Positions 16,399 to 24,592 of a stretch of DNA of 64,000 nt are shown here, in pieces. The stretch covers positions 22,701 through 86,700 of the forward strand of contig JBOEGN010000084.1 of NCBI GenBank assembly GCA_050633445.1. Direction: 5' to 3'. Positions within the stretch are counted from its first letter, which is position 1; each line of letters opens with the position of its first letter. The translations under genes and the position numbers were made by a program. This DNA is from Thalassobius sp050633445 (GTDB lineage: Bacteria; Pseudomonadota; Alphaproteobacteria; Rhodobacterales; Rhodobacteraceae). The notes under the pieces are model-generated. The model was not told where the DNA came from and did no database searches. It saw only the letters and a list, made by a program, of their open reading frames with translations.

Positions 16399-17508
16399 AT
16401 GAGCCGTACCGACACCCTGTTTCGCCCCATTGACCTGGGCAAGCTGACCCTGAAAAACCGGATCGTCATGGCGCCGATGACGCGCACCTATTCGCCCGGC
16501 AATGTGCCCAACTCTAAGGTGGTGGACTATTATCGTCGCCGCGCCGAGGGCGGTGTCGGCCTGATCGTCACCGAAGGCACATTCGTTGATCATCCGGCCG
16601 CAAGTGGCTATCCGAACGTGCCTGCCTTTTTTGGCGAGGACGCGCTGGCCGGTTGGAAACGTGTCGTGGATGCGGTGCATGCGGCGGGGGGCAAGATCGC
16701 GCCTCAGCTTTGGCATGTGGGCGCTATCCGACGACCCGGCGTTATGCCTGGCGGCGATACTCCGGGTCACAGTCCCAGCGGCATGGCGCGCCCGGGCAAG
16801 GTCACCGGCCACGCAATGACACAGGCCGATATCGACGACGTGGTCGCCGCCTTTGCAAAGGCCGCTGCGGATGCCGAACAGATCGGCTGTGATGCGATCG
16901 AGATTCACGGCGCGCATGGTTACCTTATTGATCAGTTTTTCTGGGACGGAACCAATCAACGCGACGACTCTTATGGCGGTGATCTGGCCGCACGGTCGAA
17001 ATTCGCGCTCGAGATCGTCCGGGCCTGTCGCGCGGCTGTGGGCGAAGATTTCCCGATCATCTTCCGTTTCTCGCAGTGGAAACAGCAAGATTACACGGCG
17101 CGCCTGTGCGAAACGCCCGAGGCTTTGGGGGACTTCCTGATGCCTCTGGCCGAGGCAGGCGTGGATATCTTCCATTGCTCGACCCGCCGCTTCTGGGAGC
17201 CCGAATTCGAAGGCAGCGACCTGAACCTGGCGGGATGGGCCCGCAAGTTGACGGGCAAGGCTGCGATTACCGTTGGCAGTGTCGGCTTGAATGCGGACTT
17301 TTTGCCCGACGACGGCAGCGCCGATTTCAGCGCCGCGGAAACCGCCAGTATCGACGCTCTTTTGGACCGGGCTGAACGGGACGAGTTTGATCTTGTGGCC
17401 GTTGGCCGTGCGCTAATCGCCAACCCTGATTGGGCGAACCAAGTGGCCGCAGGCAATTTCACCCAGCTTGTCGCCTTTGAAAAAGACATGCTGCAAGCAC
17501 TGGTCTGA
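16399..17508 (+). CDS. old yellow enzyme-family NADH:flavin oxidoreductase
   Basis: 369 residues, one TIM barrel with FMN. Typical features are LFRPIDLGKLTLKNRIVMAPMTRTYS, the RRAEGGVGLIVTEGT strand, the catalytic-type HVGAIRRP and a HGAHGYLIDQFFWDGTNQRDDSYGG block (His pair for substrate). The FMN-phosphate site near the C-terminus is FDLVAVGRALIANPDW. It probably reduces activated C=C bonds, but the substrate is unknown. It ends in a strong terminator before the anthranilate operon, so it is likely a separate unit. Its own promoter should lie in the 130 bp downstream of cobS, where no clear motif was seen. Confidence 0.9.
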   Translation: MSRTDTLFRPIDLGKLTLKNRIVMAPMTRTYSPGNVPNSKVVDYYRRRAEGGVGLIVTEGTFVDHPAASGYPNVPAFFGEDALAGWKRVVDAVHAAGGKIAPQLWHVGAIRRPGVMPGGDTPGHSPSGMARPGKVTGHAMTQADIDDVVAAFAKAAADAEQIGCDAIEIHGAHGYLIDQFFWDGTNQRDDSYGGDLAARSKFALEIVRACRAAVGEDFPIIFRFSQWKQQDYTARLCETPEALGDFLMPLAEAGVDIFHCSTRRFWEPEFEGSDLNLAGWARKLTGKAAITVGSVGLNADFLPDDGSADFSAAETASIDALLDRAERDEFDLVAVGRALIANPDWANQVAAGNFTQLVAFEKDMLQALV

Positions 17509-17525
17509 TCCCCGTCACAACCCCG

Positions 17526-17553
17526 AAAACGCCCCGCCTTGCCGGGGCGTTTT
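17526..17553 (+). terminator. rho-independent terminator after the old yellow enzyme gene
   Basis: Stem AAAACGCCCCG, 6-nt loop and CGGGGCGTTTT, placed 18 nt after the stop codon. It separates this gene from the next operon. Confidence 0.9.
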
Positions 17554-17604
17554 GCTGTGCTGATCAAGGTTTGGGCAATTCACGCCCATTACTTCAAGTC
17601 TAAA

Positions 17605-17620
17605 ACTTTAAGCTTGAAAT
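17605..17620. promoter_or_regulatory. 16-bp near-palindrome, copy 1 of a shared operator (SDR operon)
   Basis: ACTTTAAGCTTGAAAT, built round a perfect AAGCTT core, lies 109 bp upstream of the first gene of the plus-strand anthranilate operon. It aligns without gaps with ATTTCAAATATAAAAT at 28286, ATTTTAAGCTTAAAAT at 33012 and ATTTTAACCTTGAAAT at 35943. MarR-family repressors commonly bind such A/T-flanked palindromes, and a marR gene is second in this operon. Confidence 0.6.
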
Positions 17621-17728
17621 AATAGCATCCCCGTGCCACCCTTTTTCCAGATTCGAAGGAAAAAGACCGATGCACATGATGACGCCCCTCTCTTTCTGCC
17701 CCCGGCACGTTAACGACTTGGCAACCGC

Positions 17729-18448
17729 ATGAGCCGGGTTCTGATCACTGGCGGCGGCACCGGGATCGGGCGCGCGATCGCTCGGACCTTTGCGCAGGCA
17801 GGTCATGATGTCACCATTTCAGGGCGCCGCGCCGCGCCTTTGGCCGAGGCCGCACAAGGGTTCAACATGACCTGTGCGACAGCCGATGTGACCTCGGAAA
17901 CAGATACCGACGCGCTGTTTTCAACGCCCTATGATATTGTGGTCGCCAATGCCGGTGGCGGGGCCTCGGGTAAGGTCACAGAACTGTCGCTGGAGGACTG
18001 GCAACAGACCATGGCCGTGAACCTGACCGGGACCTTCCTGACCTTCCGCGCGGCGCTGCGGGACATGCCAAAGGGCGGGAGGTTGATCGCCATCGCCTCG
18101 ACCGCAGCCCTGCAAGGCAATGCCTCGGTTCCGGCCTATACGGCCGCAAAACACGGCGTGTTGGGACTGGTCCGGTCCGTCGCTTTGGATGTGGCCAAAC
18201 GGGGCATCACCTGCAACGCCATTTGCCCCGGATTTACCGACACCGAACTGGCCGAAAGCGCCATCGACGGGCTGGTCAATCGCTTTGATGTGGATCGTGA
18301 AAAGGCCCTTAAAATGGTCGTGGCCGGCAACCCGATGCGCCGCCTGATCTTGCCTGACGAAGTGGCCGCAACCACCTTGTTTCTGGCGTCCGAGGGCGCA
18401 TCCTCGATCAACGGGCACGCGCTGTCGGTTTCAGGGGGCGAGATATGA
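17729..18448 (+). CDS. short-chain dehydrogenase/reductase, probable 3-hydroxyacyl-CoA dehydrogenase of the anthranilate operon
   Basis: 239 residues, classical SDR. It shows the TGGGTGIGRA cofactor loop, NAGGG after beta-4, the catalytic Ser in IASTAALQG, YTAAK as the active-site YxxxK, and the NAICPGFTDTELAES substrate-loop start. The residue after beta-2 (SGRRAAP) suggests NADP preference, but this is tentative. It is the first gene of the SDR-MarR-ECH-ACAD-ligase-thioesterase-RidA operon; its stop overlaps the MarR start. In this setting it most likely oxidises a beta-hydroxyacyl-CoA or cyclic alcohol made after ring reduction of 2-aminobenzoyl-CoA. The exact step is inferred. Confidence 0.85.
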   Translation: MSRVLITGGGTGIGRAIARTFAQAGHDVTISGRRAAPLAEAAQGFNMTCATADVTSETDTDALFSTPYDIVVANAGGGASGKVTELSLEDWQQTMAVNLTGTFLTFRAALRDMPKGGRLIAIASTAALQGNASVPAYTAAKHGVLGLVRSVALDVAKRGITCNAICPGFTDTELAESAIDGLVNRFDVDREKALKMVVAGNPMRRLILPDEVAATTLFLASEGASSINGHALSVSGGEI

Positions 18449-18912
18449 TGGCTGCGGCAAACACCCTAAACGAACCCGTTTCAAAAACCCGGCTACGCCT
18501 GTGGTTGCGGCTGTTGAAACTGTCCGCCGGAGTCGAGACCGAATTGCGCCGTCGCCTGCGCAAGGAGCACGCCACCACCCTGCCCCGGTTCGACGTATTG
18601 TCCGCCCTGTCGCGCCACCCCAAGGGCCTGAAAATGAGCGAGCTTTCCGGCTTTCTCAAAGTCTCGAACGGGAATGTGACGGGGATCGTGGACCGGTTGA
18701 CCGAGGAGGGATTGGCGCTGCGAGTCGCGGTTCCCGGCGATAAACGCGCGCAACTGGCGCGACTGACACCCAAAGGCCAGGCCCAGTTCGCTGCCCTGGC
18801 CGTAGAACATGAATCCTGGATCGACGGGCTGCTGGACGGCCTGACCCAGACCGAGGCCAGCGCTCTAACCGGCCTGCTGGACAAAGCGCTAAGCGAGGAG
18901 GACGCAGAATGA
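18445..18912 (+). CDS. MarR-family transcriptional regulator (anthranilate operon, paralogue 1)
   Basis: 155 residues with a central winged HTH: LPRFDVLSALSRHPKGLKMSELSGF, the recognition region VSNGNVTGIVDRLTEEGL and the wing VAVPGDKRAQLARLTPKG. It closely resembles the second MarR at 25453-25929; the segment VSNGNVTGIVD-LT-EGLALRVAVPGD-RA is nearly identical. Family members bind aromatic acids or their CoA esters, so 2-aminobenzoyl-CoA or anthranilate is a plausible ligand. Starts overlap on both sides (ATGA with the SDR stop; 4 nt with the hydratase), so it is translationally coupled. Control of the 16-bp operator at 17605 is inferred. Confidence 0.9.
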   Translation: MMAAANTLNEPVSKTRLRLWLRLLKLSAGVETELRRRLRKEHATTLPRFDVLSALSRHPKGLKMSELSGFLKVSNGNVTGIVDRLTEEGLALRVAVPGDKRAQLARLTPKGQAQFAALAVEHESWIDGLLDGLTQTEASALTGLLDKALSEEDAE

Positions 18913-19712
18913 GCCTTTCAGAGACCAAACATTTCCGATGCGAGATCAAGGACGGGATCGCGCGGATCTCTCATGACCGACCTGATCGTAAAAACCCTTT
19001 TACCTTTGATAGTTACGCAGAATTGCGCGATTGGTTCCGCGCGCTGGTCTATTCCGATGACGTGCATGCGGTGGTGATCCTGCCGAACGGTGGCAACTTC
19101 AGCTCGGGCGGGGATGTGCATGATATTATCGGTCCCCTGACGCGCATGAGCATGAAGGAATTGCTGCAATTCACCCGTATGACCGGCGATCTGGTCAAGG
19201 CGATGGTGGGCTGCGGGAAACCCATCATTGCTGCGGTGGATGGCGTCTGCGCTGGGGCTGGAGCGATCATGGCGATGGCCTCGGATCTGCGGATCGCGAC
19301 GCCAGCGGCGAAAACCGCGTTTCTGTTCAATCGCGTCGGTCTGGCCGGCTGCGATATGGGCGCCTGCGCGATGCTGCCCCGGATCATCGGTCAGGGTCGG
19401 GCGGCGGAACTGCTGTATACTGGCCGTGCCATGCGCGCAGAGGAAGGCGAACGCTGGGGGTTCTATAACTCGGTGGTCGAGGCCGACGCGCTGGACGCCG
19501 CCGCCATGAAACTGGCCGAACGCATTGTCGCGGGACCAACTTTTGCCAACTCGATGACGAAAACCATGCTGGCGCAGGAATGGTCCATGAGCCTGGAGCA
19601 AGCCATCGAGGCTGAGGCGCAGGCGCAAGCGATCTGCATGCAGGGCAATGATTTCCGCCGCGCGTATGATGCCTTTGTGGCCAAAGAAACTCCGGTATTC
19701 GAGGGCGACTGA
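18909..19712 (+). CDS. enoyl-CoA hydratase/isomerase-family protein
   Basis: 267 residues, crotonase fold. It shows the first oxyanion-hole segment NFSSGGDVHDIIGP at about residues 58-71 and the second, KPIIAAVDGVCAGAGAIMAMASDLRIATP, near 100-128. FLFNRVGLAGCDMGACAMLPRIIG follows, and the trimerisation C-terminus is present. The usual catalytic Glu position after the second oxyanion loop is not the simple hydratase pattern (GCDMGAC), so it may be an isomerase, lyase or ring-opening hydrolase rather than a plain hydratase. In the operon it would act on the non-aromatic CoA ester after 2-aminobenzoyl-CoA dearomatisation. Its stop overlaps the next start (TGATG). Confidence 0.85.
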   Translation: MSLSETKHFRCEIKDGIARISHDRPDRKNPFTFDSYAELRDWFRALVYSDDVHAVVILPNGGNFSSGGDVHDIIGPLTRMSMKELLQFTRMTGDLVKAMVGCGKPIIAAVDGVCAGAGAIMAMASDLRIATPAAKTAFLFNRVGLAGCDMGACAMLPRIIGQGRAAELLYTGRAMRAEEGERWGFYNSVVEADALDAAAMKLAERIVAGPTFANSMTKTMLAQEWSMSLEQAIEAEAQAQAICMQGNDFRRAYDAFVAKETPVFEGD

Positions 19713-20857
19713 TGGCGGATAAAACCTTTCTGACCTGGCCGTTTTTCGACGATGCGCACCGTAACTGGGCCGCCCATGTCGAAGAGGTGGCCAAGGGCCT
19801 GTCGATTGATCACGAAGACACTGACGAGGCCTGCTGCAAGCTGGTCGCCGATCTGGGCATGGCGGGCGTGTTGCAGCCGACCTCCAGCGATGATGGATCA
19901 TTCGACGTCCGCAAGCTGTGCATCGCTCGCGAGACCCTTGCGCGCCATGACGGGTTGGCCGATTTTGCCTTTGCCATGCAAGGGCTTGGCACCGGGGCGC
20001 TGACGCTGTTTGGCTCGAACGATCAAAAAGCCGCATGGCTGCCGAAAACCCGCGCAGGCAAGGCGATTTCCGCCTTTGCGCTGACCGAGCCGGGGTCGGG
20101 CTCGGACGTGGCCAATTCCACGATGACCGCCACCCGCGACGGCGAAAATTTCGTGTTGAACGGCGAAAAGACCTGGATTTCCAACGGCGGAATCGCCGAT
20201 GTTTACACCCTGTTTGCCCGCACTGGCGAGGGTCCGGGGGCCAAGGGGCTGTCCTGTTTCATCGTCACGCCGGACCTACAGGGGTTCGAGGTGGCCGAGC
20301 GTCTGGACACTATCGCTCCGCATCCGTTGGCGACTTTGCGGTTCACCGATTGCCGCGTGCCCGCCAGCGCCATGATCGGTGCGCCGGGGCAAGGGTTCAA
20401 GATTGCGATGGCGGTGCTGGACGTGTTCCGCTCGACCGTGGCGGCGGCGGCATTGGGGTTCGCGCGCCGTGCGCTGGACGAATCCGTCACCCGCGTCACC
20501 ACCCGCAAAGTGCAAGGCGCGCCGCTGTTTGATCTGCAAATGGTCCAAGGCCACATCGCCGACATGGCGCTGGACGTGGATGCTGCCGCCCTGCTGACCT
20601 ATCGCGCCGCATGGACCCGCGACATGGGCGCGCCGCGTGTCACGCGCGAGGCCGCGATGGCGAAACTCTTTGCCACCGACCAGGCGCAACAAGTCATCGA
20701 CAAGGCCGTACAACTGTTCGGCGGCGAAGGCGTTCGGTCGGGCGCCACAGTCGAAAGCCTCTACCGAGAAATCCGCGCGTTGCGCATCTACGAGGGCGCG
20801 TCAGACGTCCAGAAAATCATCATCGCCCGTCAAACACTGGCGTCCCAACAGGAGTAA
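19712..20857 (+). CDS. acyl-CoA dehydrogenase
   Basis: 381 residues, FAD-dependent. Typical blocks are FALTEPGSGSDVANSTMTA (FAD/substrate site), GEKTWISNGGIADVYTLFART, APGQGFKIAMAVLDVFRSTVAAAALG, VQLFGGEGV and the C-terminal REIRALRIYEGASDVQKIIIAR, whose Glu in YEGAS is the expected catalytic base. It would oxidise an alicyclic or acyclic acyl-CoA to the enoyl-CoA and pass electrons to ETF. It is coupled to the hydratase gene by a one-base overlap, and the ligase follows after 5 bp. The short acidic N-terminus contains no targeting signal. Confidence 0.92.
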   Translation: MADKTFLTWPFFDDAHRNWAAHVEEVAKGLSIDHEDTDEACCKLVADLGMAGVLQPTSSDDGSFDVRKLCIARETLARHDGLADFAFAMQGLGTGALTLFGSNDQKAAWLPKTRAGKAISAFALTEPGSGSDVANSTMTATRDGENFVLNGEKTWISNGGIADVYTLFARTGEGPGAKGLSCFIVTPDLQGFEVAERLDTIAPHPLATLRFTDCRVPASAMIGAPGQGFKIAMAVLDVFRSTVAAAALGFARRALDESVTRVTTRKVQGAPLFDLQMVQGHIADMALDVDAAALLTYRAAWTRDMGAPRVTREAAMAKLFATDQAQQVIDKAVQLFGGEGVRSGATVESLYREIRALRIYEGASDVQKIIIARQTLASQQE

Positions 20858-20862
20858 CCCGC

Positions 20863-22491
20863 ATGTTTCAGCCGTCTGCACATACCGACACGTTCGCACG
20901 GGACAACTTGCCCCCCGTCCCGATGTGGCCCGACCTGCTGCTGGACGGCTTTGACTATCCTGACCGTCTGAATGCGGGGGTCGAGCTGACCGACGCGATG
21001 GTGGAAAAAGGGTTCGGCGATCATACGGCGCTGATCGGCAACGGGCGGCAGCGGACCTATAAAGAGCTGACCGACTGGACCAACCGACTGGCCAATGCAC
21101 TGGTCGAGGATCTGGGCGTCAAACCGGGCAACCGGGTGATGATCCGATCGGCGAACAACCCAGCGATGGTGGCCTGCTGGCTGGCCGCGACCAAGGCAGG
21201 CGCCGTGGTGGTGAACACCATGCCGATGCTCCGGGCGGGCGAGCTGGCGAAATATGTCAGCAAGGCGCAAATCACACACGCCATTTGCGACTCGCGCCTG
21301 ATGGACGAGATGGTCGCCTGCGCCAAAGACTCGGACTATTTGGAAACCGTCGTCAGCTTTGACGGCACCGCCAATCACGACGCCGAGCTGGACCGGCTGG
21401 CGCTGGAAAAATCCGTTACCTTTCAGCCTGTTGATACAGCTCAGGACGATGTCGCACTGCTGGCTTTCACCTCGGGTTCGACAGGCGATCCCAAGGCAAC
21501 CATGCATTTTCATCGCGACCTTCTGATCATCGCGGACGGCTATGCCCGCGAAGTGTTGAATGTCGTACCCGAAGACGTGTTTGTCGGCTCACCTCCCCTG
21601 GCATTCACCTTCGGCTTGGGTGGCTTGGCCGTATTTCCACTGCGCTTCGGCGCAACGGCCACGCTGCTCGAGGCCGCCTCGCCCCCCGGTATGATCGAGA
21701 TCATCGAGAAATACCGCGCCACGGTCTGTTTCACTGCGCCAACCGCCTATCGGGTGATGCTGCAAGCGATGGAGGACGGGGCTGACCTGTCCTCGTTGCG
21801 GGCGGCCGTGTCGGCGGGCGAAACCCTGCCCAAACCTGTCTACGATGACTGGATGGACAAGACCGGCAAGCCGATGCTGGACGGGATCGGGGCCACCGAA
21901 TTGCTGCATATCTTTATCTCGAACCGGTTCGAGGATCACCGCCCCGCCTGCACCGGCAAACCCTTGAAGGGTTACAAGGCCAAGGTGCTGGCAGAGGATG
22001 GCTCCGAGGTGCCGCGCGGCACTATGGGCCGTCTGGCCGTCCAGGGTCCGATCGGGTGCCGGTATCTGCGCGGCGAACGGCAAGAGGGCTATGTTCAGGA
22101 CGGTTGGAACGTGACCGGCGACAGTTTCATCCAGGACGACGAGGGGTATTTCCACTTTGCCGCCCGCAATGATGATGTGATCGTCTCGGCCGGATACAAC
22201 ATCGCTGGCCCCGAGGTTGAAGCAGCGCTTTTGGCCCACCCTCTGGTCAGCGAATGCGCCGTCATTGGCGCCCCCGATGACGCACGCGGTCATATCGTCG
22301 AGGCGCATGTTGTGCTAAGCGCGGATACCCCCGCTGACGCCGCAACACGCAAAACTTTGCAGGATCACGTCAAAGCAACGATCGCCCCCTACAAATATCC
22401 GCGCAGTATCGTGTTTGCTGAAACCTTGCCCAAAACACCCACAGGCAAAATCCAGCGTTTCCAGATCACGCCCGTCGGTGTAGACGCATGA
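20863..22491 (+). CDS. AMP-forming acyl-CoA synthetase, probable 2-aminobenzoate-CoA ligase
   Basis: 542 residues, ANL superfamily. It shows the AMP-binding loop LAFTSGSTGDPKATMHFHRD, the GATELLHIFIS motif, the adenylate D in VTGDSFIQDDEGYF and the C-terminal lysine in PKTPTGKIQRFQ. The N-terminus (DNLPPVPMWPDLLLDGFDYPDRLNA region) is the type seen in benzoate- and 2-aminobenzoate-CoA ligases rather than long-chain synthetases. ATG 20863 has GGAG 9 nt upstream. It would activate anthranilate, made by the kynureninase of the convergent operon, to 2-aminobenzoyl-CoA using ATP and CoA. Benzoate or 4-hydroxybenzoate cannot be excluded from sequence alone. Confidence 0.85.
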   Translation: MFQPSAHTDTFARDNLPPVPMWPDLLLDGFDYPDRLNAGVELTDAMVEKGFGDHTALIGNGRQRTYKELTDWTNRLANALVEDLGVKPGNRVMIRSANNPAMVACWLAATKAGAVVVNTMPMLRAGELAKYVSKAQITHAICDSRLMDEMVACAKDSDYLETVVSFDGTANHDAELDRLALEKSVTFQPVDTAQDDVALLAFTSGSTGDPKATMHFHRDLLIIADGYAREVLNVVPEDVFVGSPPLAFTFGLGGLAVFPLRFGATATLLEAASPPGMIEIIEKYRATVCFTAPTAYRVMLQAMEDGADLSSLRAAVSAGETLPKPVYDDWMDKTGKPMLDGIGATELLHIFISNRFEDHRPACTGKPLKGYKAKVLAEDGSEVPRGTMGRLAVQGPIGCRYLRGERQEGYVQDGWNVTGDSFIQDDEGYFHFAARNDDVIVSAGYNIAGPEVEAALLAHPLVSECAVIGAPDDARGHIVEAHVVLSADTPADAATRKTLQDHVKATIAPYKYPRSIVFAETLPKTPTGKIQRFQITPVGVDA

Positions 22492-22539
22492 GGCGCTTCG
22501 GCGCGCCCCTGTATCCTAACAACAAAGACCAGATAGCTC

Positions 22540-22947
22540 ATGGCATTTCGCTACCCTCAGAAAGTCCTGTTCAAATATTGCGATCCGGCGGGAATTGTCT
22601 TTTTCCCACGGTATTTCGAAATGATGAACGATTGCGTCGAGACGTTTTTCTCGGATGCGCTGGACTGGCCGTTTCAACTGCTGCTGCGCACCGACGGGGT
22701 GCCCACGGCCAGCATCGAAACGCGCTTTCTGCGGCCCAGCCGGCATGGCGACATGTTGGAGCTGGCCCTGCGGGTCGAAAAAGTGGGACGCACGTCCCTG
22801 ACCTATCACATGGTCGCAGACTCAGACGGAGAGATCCGTTTCGAAACCCGCGCCACGCTGGTGCATGTAGACGGCTTGGGCAAACCCACGTCCTGGCCAG
22901 ACACGGTGCGCGAAAAACTGAAAGATTGGGAGGATAAGGCAGAATGA
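22540..22947 (+). CDS. hotdog-fold acyl-CoA thioesterase (4-hydroxybenzoyl-CoA thioesterase type)
   Basis: 135 residues, single hotdog domain. The opening PQKVLFKYCDPAGIVFFPRYFEMMND carries the D-P-A-G-I-V-F motif with the catalytic Asp of the 4HBT family. The YHMV and LVHVD strands complete the fold. It overlaps the RidA gene by 4 nt. In the anthranilate operon it may hydrolyse a dead-end or final CoA ester, relieving CoA sequestration when 2-aminobenzoyl-CoA accumulates. That role is inferred; it could instead act on a ring-opened product. Confidence 0.88.
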   Translation: MAFRYPQKVLFKYCDPAGIVFFPRYFEMMNDCVETFFSDALDWPFQLLLRTDGVPTASIETRFLRPSRHGDMLELALRVEKVGRTSLTYHMVADSDGEIRFETRATLVHVDGLGKPTSWPDTVREKLKDWEDKAE

Positions 22948-23339
22948 CCCATACAACAATTCAGCCCCAGGGCTGGCTTCCGGCTAAGGGCTATGCCAAC
23001 GGTGTGTTGACCAAAGACGGTGTGCTCCATATCGGCGGACAGATTGGCTGGAACGCTGAACAGGTCTTTGAAACCCATGATTTCATTGGGCAAATGCGCC
23101 AGGCGCTGCAAAACATCCGCGCCGTGGTCGAACAGGCCGGGGGCGCGGTTCAGGATGTGACTCGCCTGACTTGGTACGTGACAGACAAGGCCGAATACCT
23201 GGCCCGTCAACGCGAAGTGGGCGAAGCCTATCGCGACGTTTTTGGCAAACATTTCCCGGCGATGTCGATGCTGGTGATTTCGGCGTTGGTCGAAGATGAG
23301 GCCCTGATCGAGATCGAGGCGACAGCCCATCTAAGCTGA
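22944..23339 (+). CDS. RidA-family protein, candidate enamine/imine hydrolase of the pathway
   Basis: 131 residues, YjgF/YER057c/UK114 fold. It shows the GVLHIGGQIGWNAE strand pair, QMRQALQNIRAVVEQAGG, DVTRLTWYVTDKAEYL and the PAMSMLVISALVEDEALIEIEATA C-terminus. The usual catalytic Arg that precedes the C-terminal strands in RidA proper (in the P-A-R-x-x family motif) is here PAMSM, so it is not classical RidA and may belong to another Rid subgroup. It is the last gene of the operon. The product of 2-aminobenzoyl-CoA monooxygenase/reductase is an enamine, so a Rid-type protein that releases ammonia fits well, but this is inference. Confidence 0.88.
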   Translation: MTHTTIQPQGWLPAKGYANGVLTKDGVLHIGGQIGWNAEQVFETHDFIGQMRQALQNIRAVVEQAGGAVQDVTRLTWYVTDKAEYLARQREVGEAYRDVFGKHFPAMSMLVISALVEDEALIEIEATAHLS

Positions 23340-23359
23340 CACAGAGTCCGCTGAAACGC

Positions 23360-23389
23360 AAAAGGCCGCGCTGGATTGCGCGGCCTTTT
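23360..23389. terminator. bidirectional terminator between the two anthranilate/kynurenine operons
   Basis: AAAAGGCCGCG, a loop of about 8 nt and CGCGGCCTTTT. It lies between the ridA stop (23339) and the convergent kynureninase stop (23408). Confidence 0.9.
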
Positions 23390-23407
23390 CTTGTATCTGT
23401 GCACGCC

Positions 23408-24592
23408 TTAGGTGACCCGAGATTTGACCTGATATTTCGGATCTTTCCACAGCTCCTTGCCGATCACATCCTCGATAATCTCTGCTGCGCCACGAATATC
23501 ATCGGCGTCCAGATAGAGCGGCGTAAACCCAAACCGCATGATGTCCGGCGCCCGAAAATCTCCGATCAGACCGCGGTCAATCAGAGCTTGCATCGCGGCG
23601 TAACCTTCGGAAAACGCAAACGAAACCTGAGATCCCCGTGCAGCAGGATCACGCGGAGAGGCCAGTGTCAGTTGTGGGCAACGTGCCTCGACCTCTTGAA
23701 TGAACAGCTGGGACAAGTCGATCGAGGCGGCGCGAATTTCGCTCATCTCGATCCCCTCCCACACGTCCAGCGCGCTATCCAGAAGCGACAATTGCACAAT
23801 GGGCGGCGTGCCAACCCGCAACCGTTCTGTCGACATGGCGGGGCGGTATCCCAGCTCCATCGCGAAGGGCGCGTCATGGCCCATCCACCCGGCCAAAGCG
23901 GGCTGAATACTGTCCACGATATCGGGGCGGGCATAGATAAACGCAGGCGCGCCCGGCCCGCCATTAAGGTATTTATAGCTACACCCAACGGCGAATTCCG
24001 CGCCCGATCCGGCCAGATCCACCGGCACAGCGCCCGCACTATGGGCCAGATCCCAGATCATCACGGCACCAGCATCATGAGCGGCCTTGGTGATCGCGGC
24101 CATGTCATGCATCCGCCCCGAGCGATAATCCACCTGCGTCAGCATCACCACCGCCACATCCGAGCTGATCGCAGAGACCACATCCTGAGGCGCGGGCGTG
24201 CGCAGTTCATAGCCCTTGTCGATGGTCCCGATCAGCCCCTGCGCCATATATAGATCCGTGGGAAAATTGCCGCTGTCGGACAGGATCACGCGCCGGTCGG
24301 GGCGCATTTTCAGCGCGGCAGCCAGCGCCTGATAGACCTTGATCGACAGGGTGTCCCCGGTGGCGACAGAGCCTTCGGGCGCACCAATCAAACGGCCGAT
24401 CCTATCGCCCACCCGTTTGGGCAGGGAAATCCAATCGGCGCTGTTCCAGGCCCGGATCAGCTGGTCGCCCCATTCCCGCGTGATCACCTGCCCGGCGCGT
24501 TCTGCGGCCCCGCGGGGCAACGGCCCCAGGGAATTTCCGTCCAGATAGATCACGCCCTCGGGCAGATCAAACAGGTCTTTTCTGGGCAGCAT
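23408..24592 (-). CDS. kynU: kynureninase
   Basis: PLP enzyme that cleaves kynurenine to anthranilate and alanine. 394 residues from ATG 24592. Signatures are YLDGNSLGPLPRGAAER at the N-terminus, ISLPKRVGDRIGRLIGA, LSDSGNFPTDLYMAQG, the DLAHSAGAVPVDL loop and the PLP-lysine segment GCSYKYLNGGPGAPAF. The start overlaps the tryptophan dioxygenase stop (ATGA), so the alternative start 24 nt upstream is less likely. It is the last gene of the minus-strand operon and feeds anthranilate to the ligase of the convergent operon. Confidence 0.96.
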   Translation of the reverse strand: MLPRKDLFDLPEGVIYLDGNSLGPLPRGAAERAGQVITREWGDQLIRAWNSADWISLPKRVGDRIGRLIGAPEGSVATGDTLSIKVYQALAAALKMRPDRRVILSDSGNFPTDLYMAQGLIGTIDKGYELRTPAPQDVVSAISSDVAVVMLTQVDYRSGRMHDMAAITKAAHDAGAVMIWDLAHSAGAVPVDLAGSGAEFAVGCSYKYLNGGPGAPAFIYARPDIVDSIQPALAGWMGHDAPFAMELGYRPAMSTERLRVGTPPIVQLSLLDSALDVWEGIEMSEIRAASIDLSQLFIQEVEARCPQLTLASPRDPAARGSQVSFAFSEGYAAMQALIDRGLIGDFRAPDIMRFGFTPLYLDADDIRGAAEIIEDVIGKELWKDPKYQVKSRVT

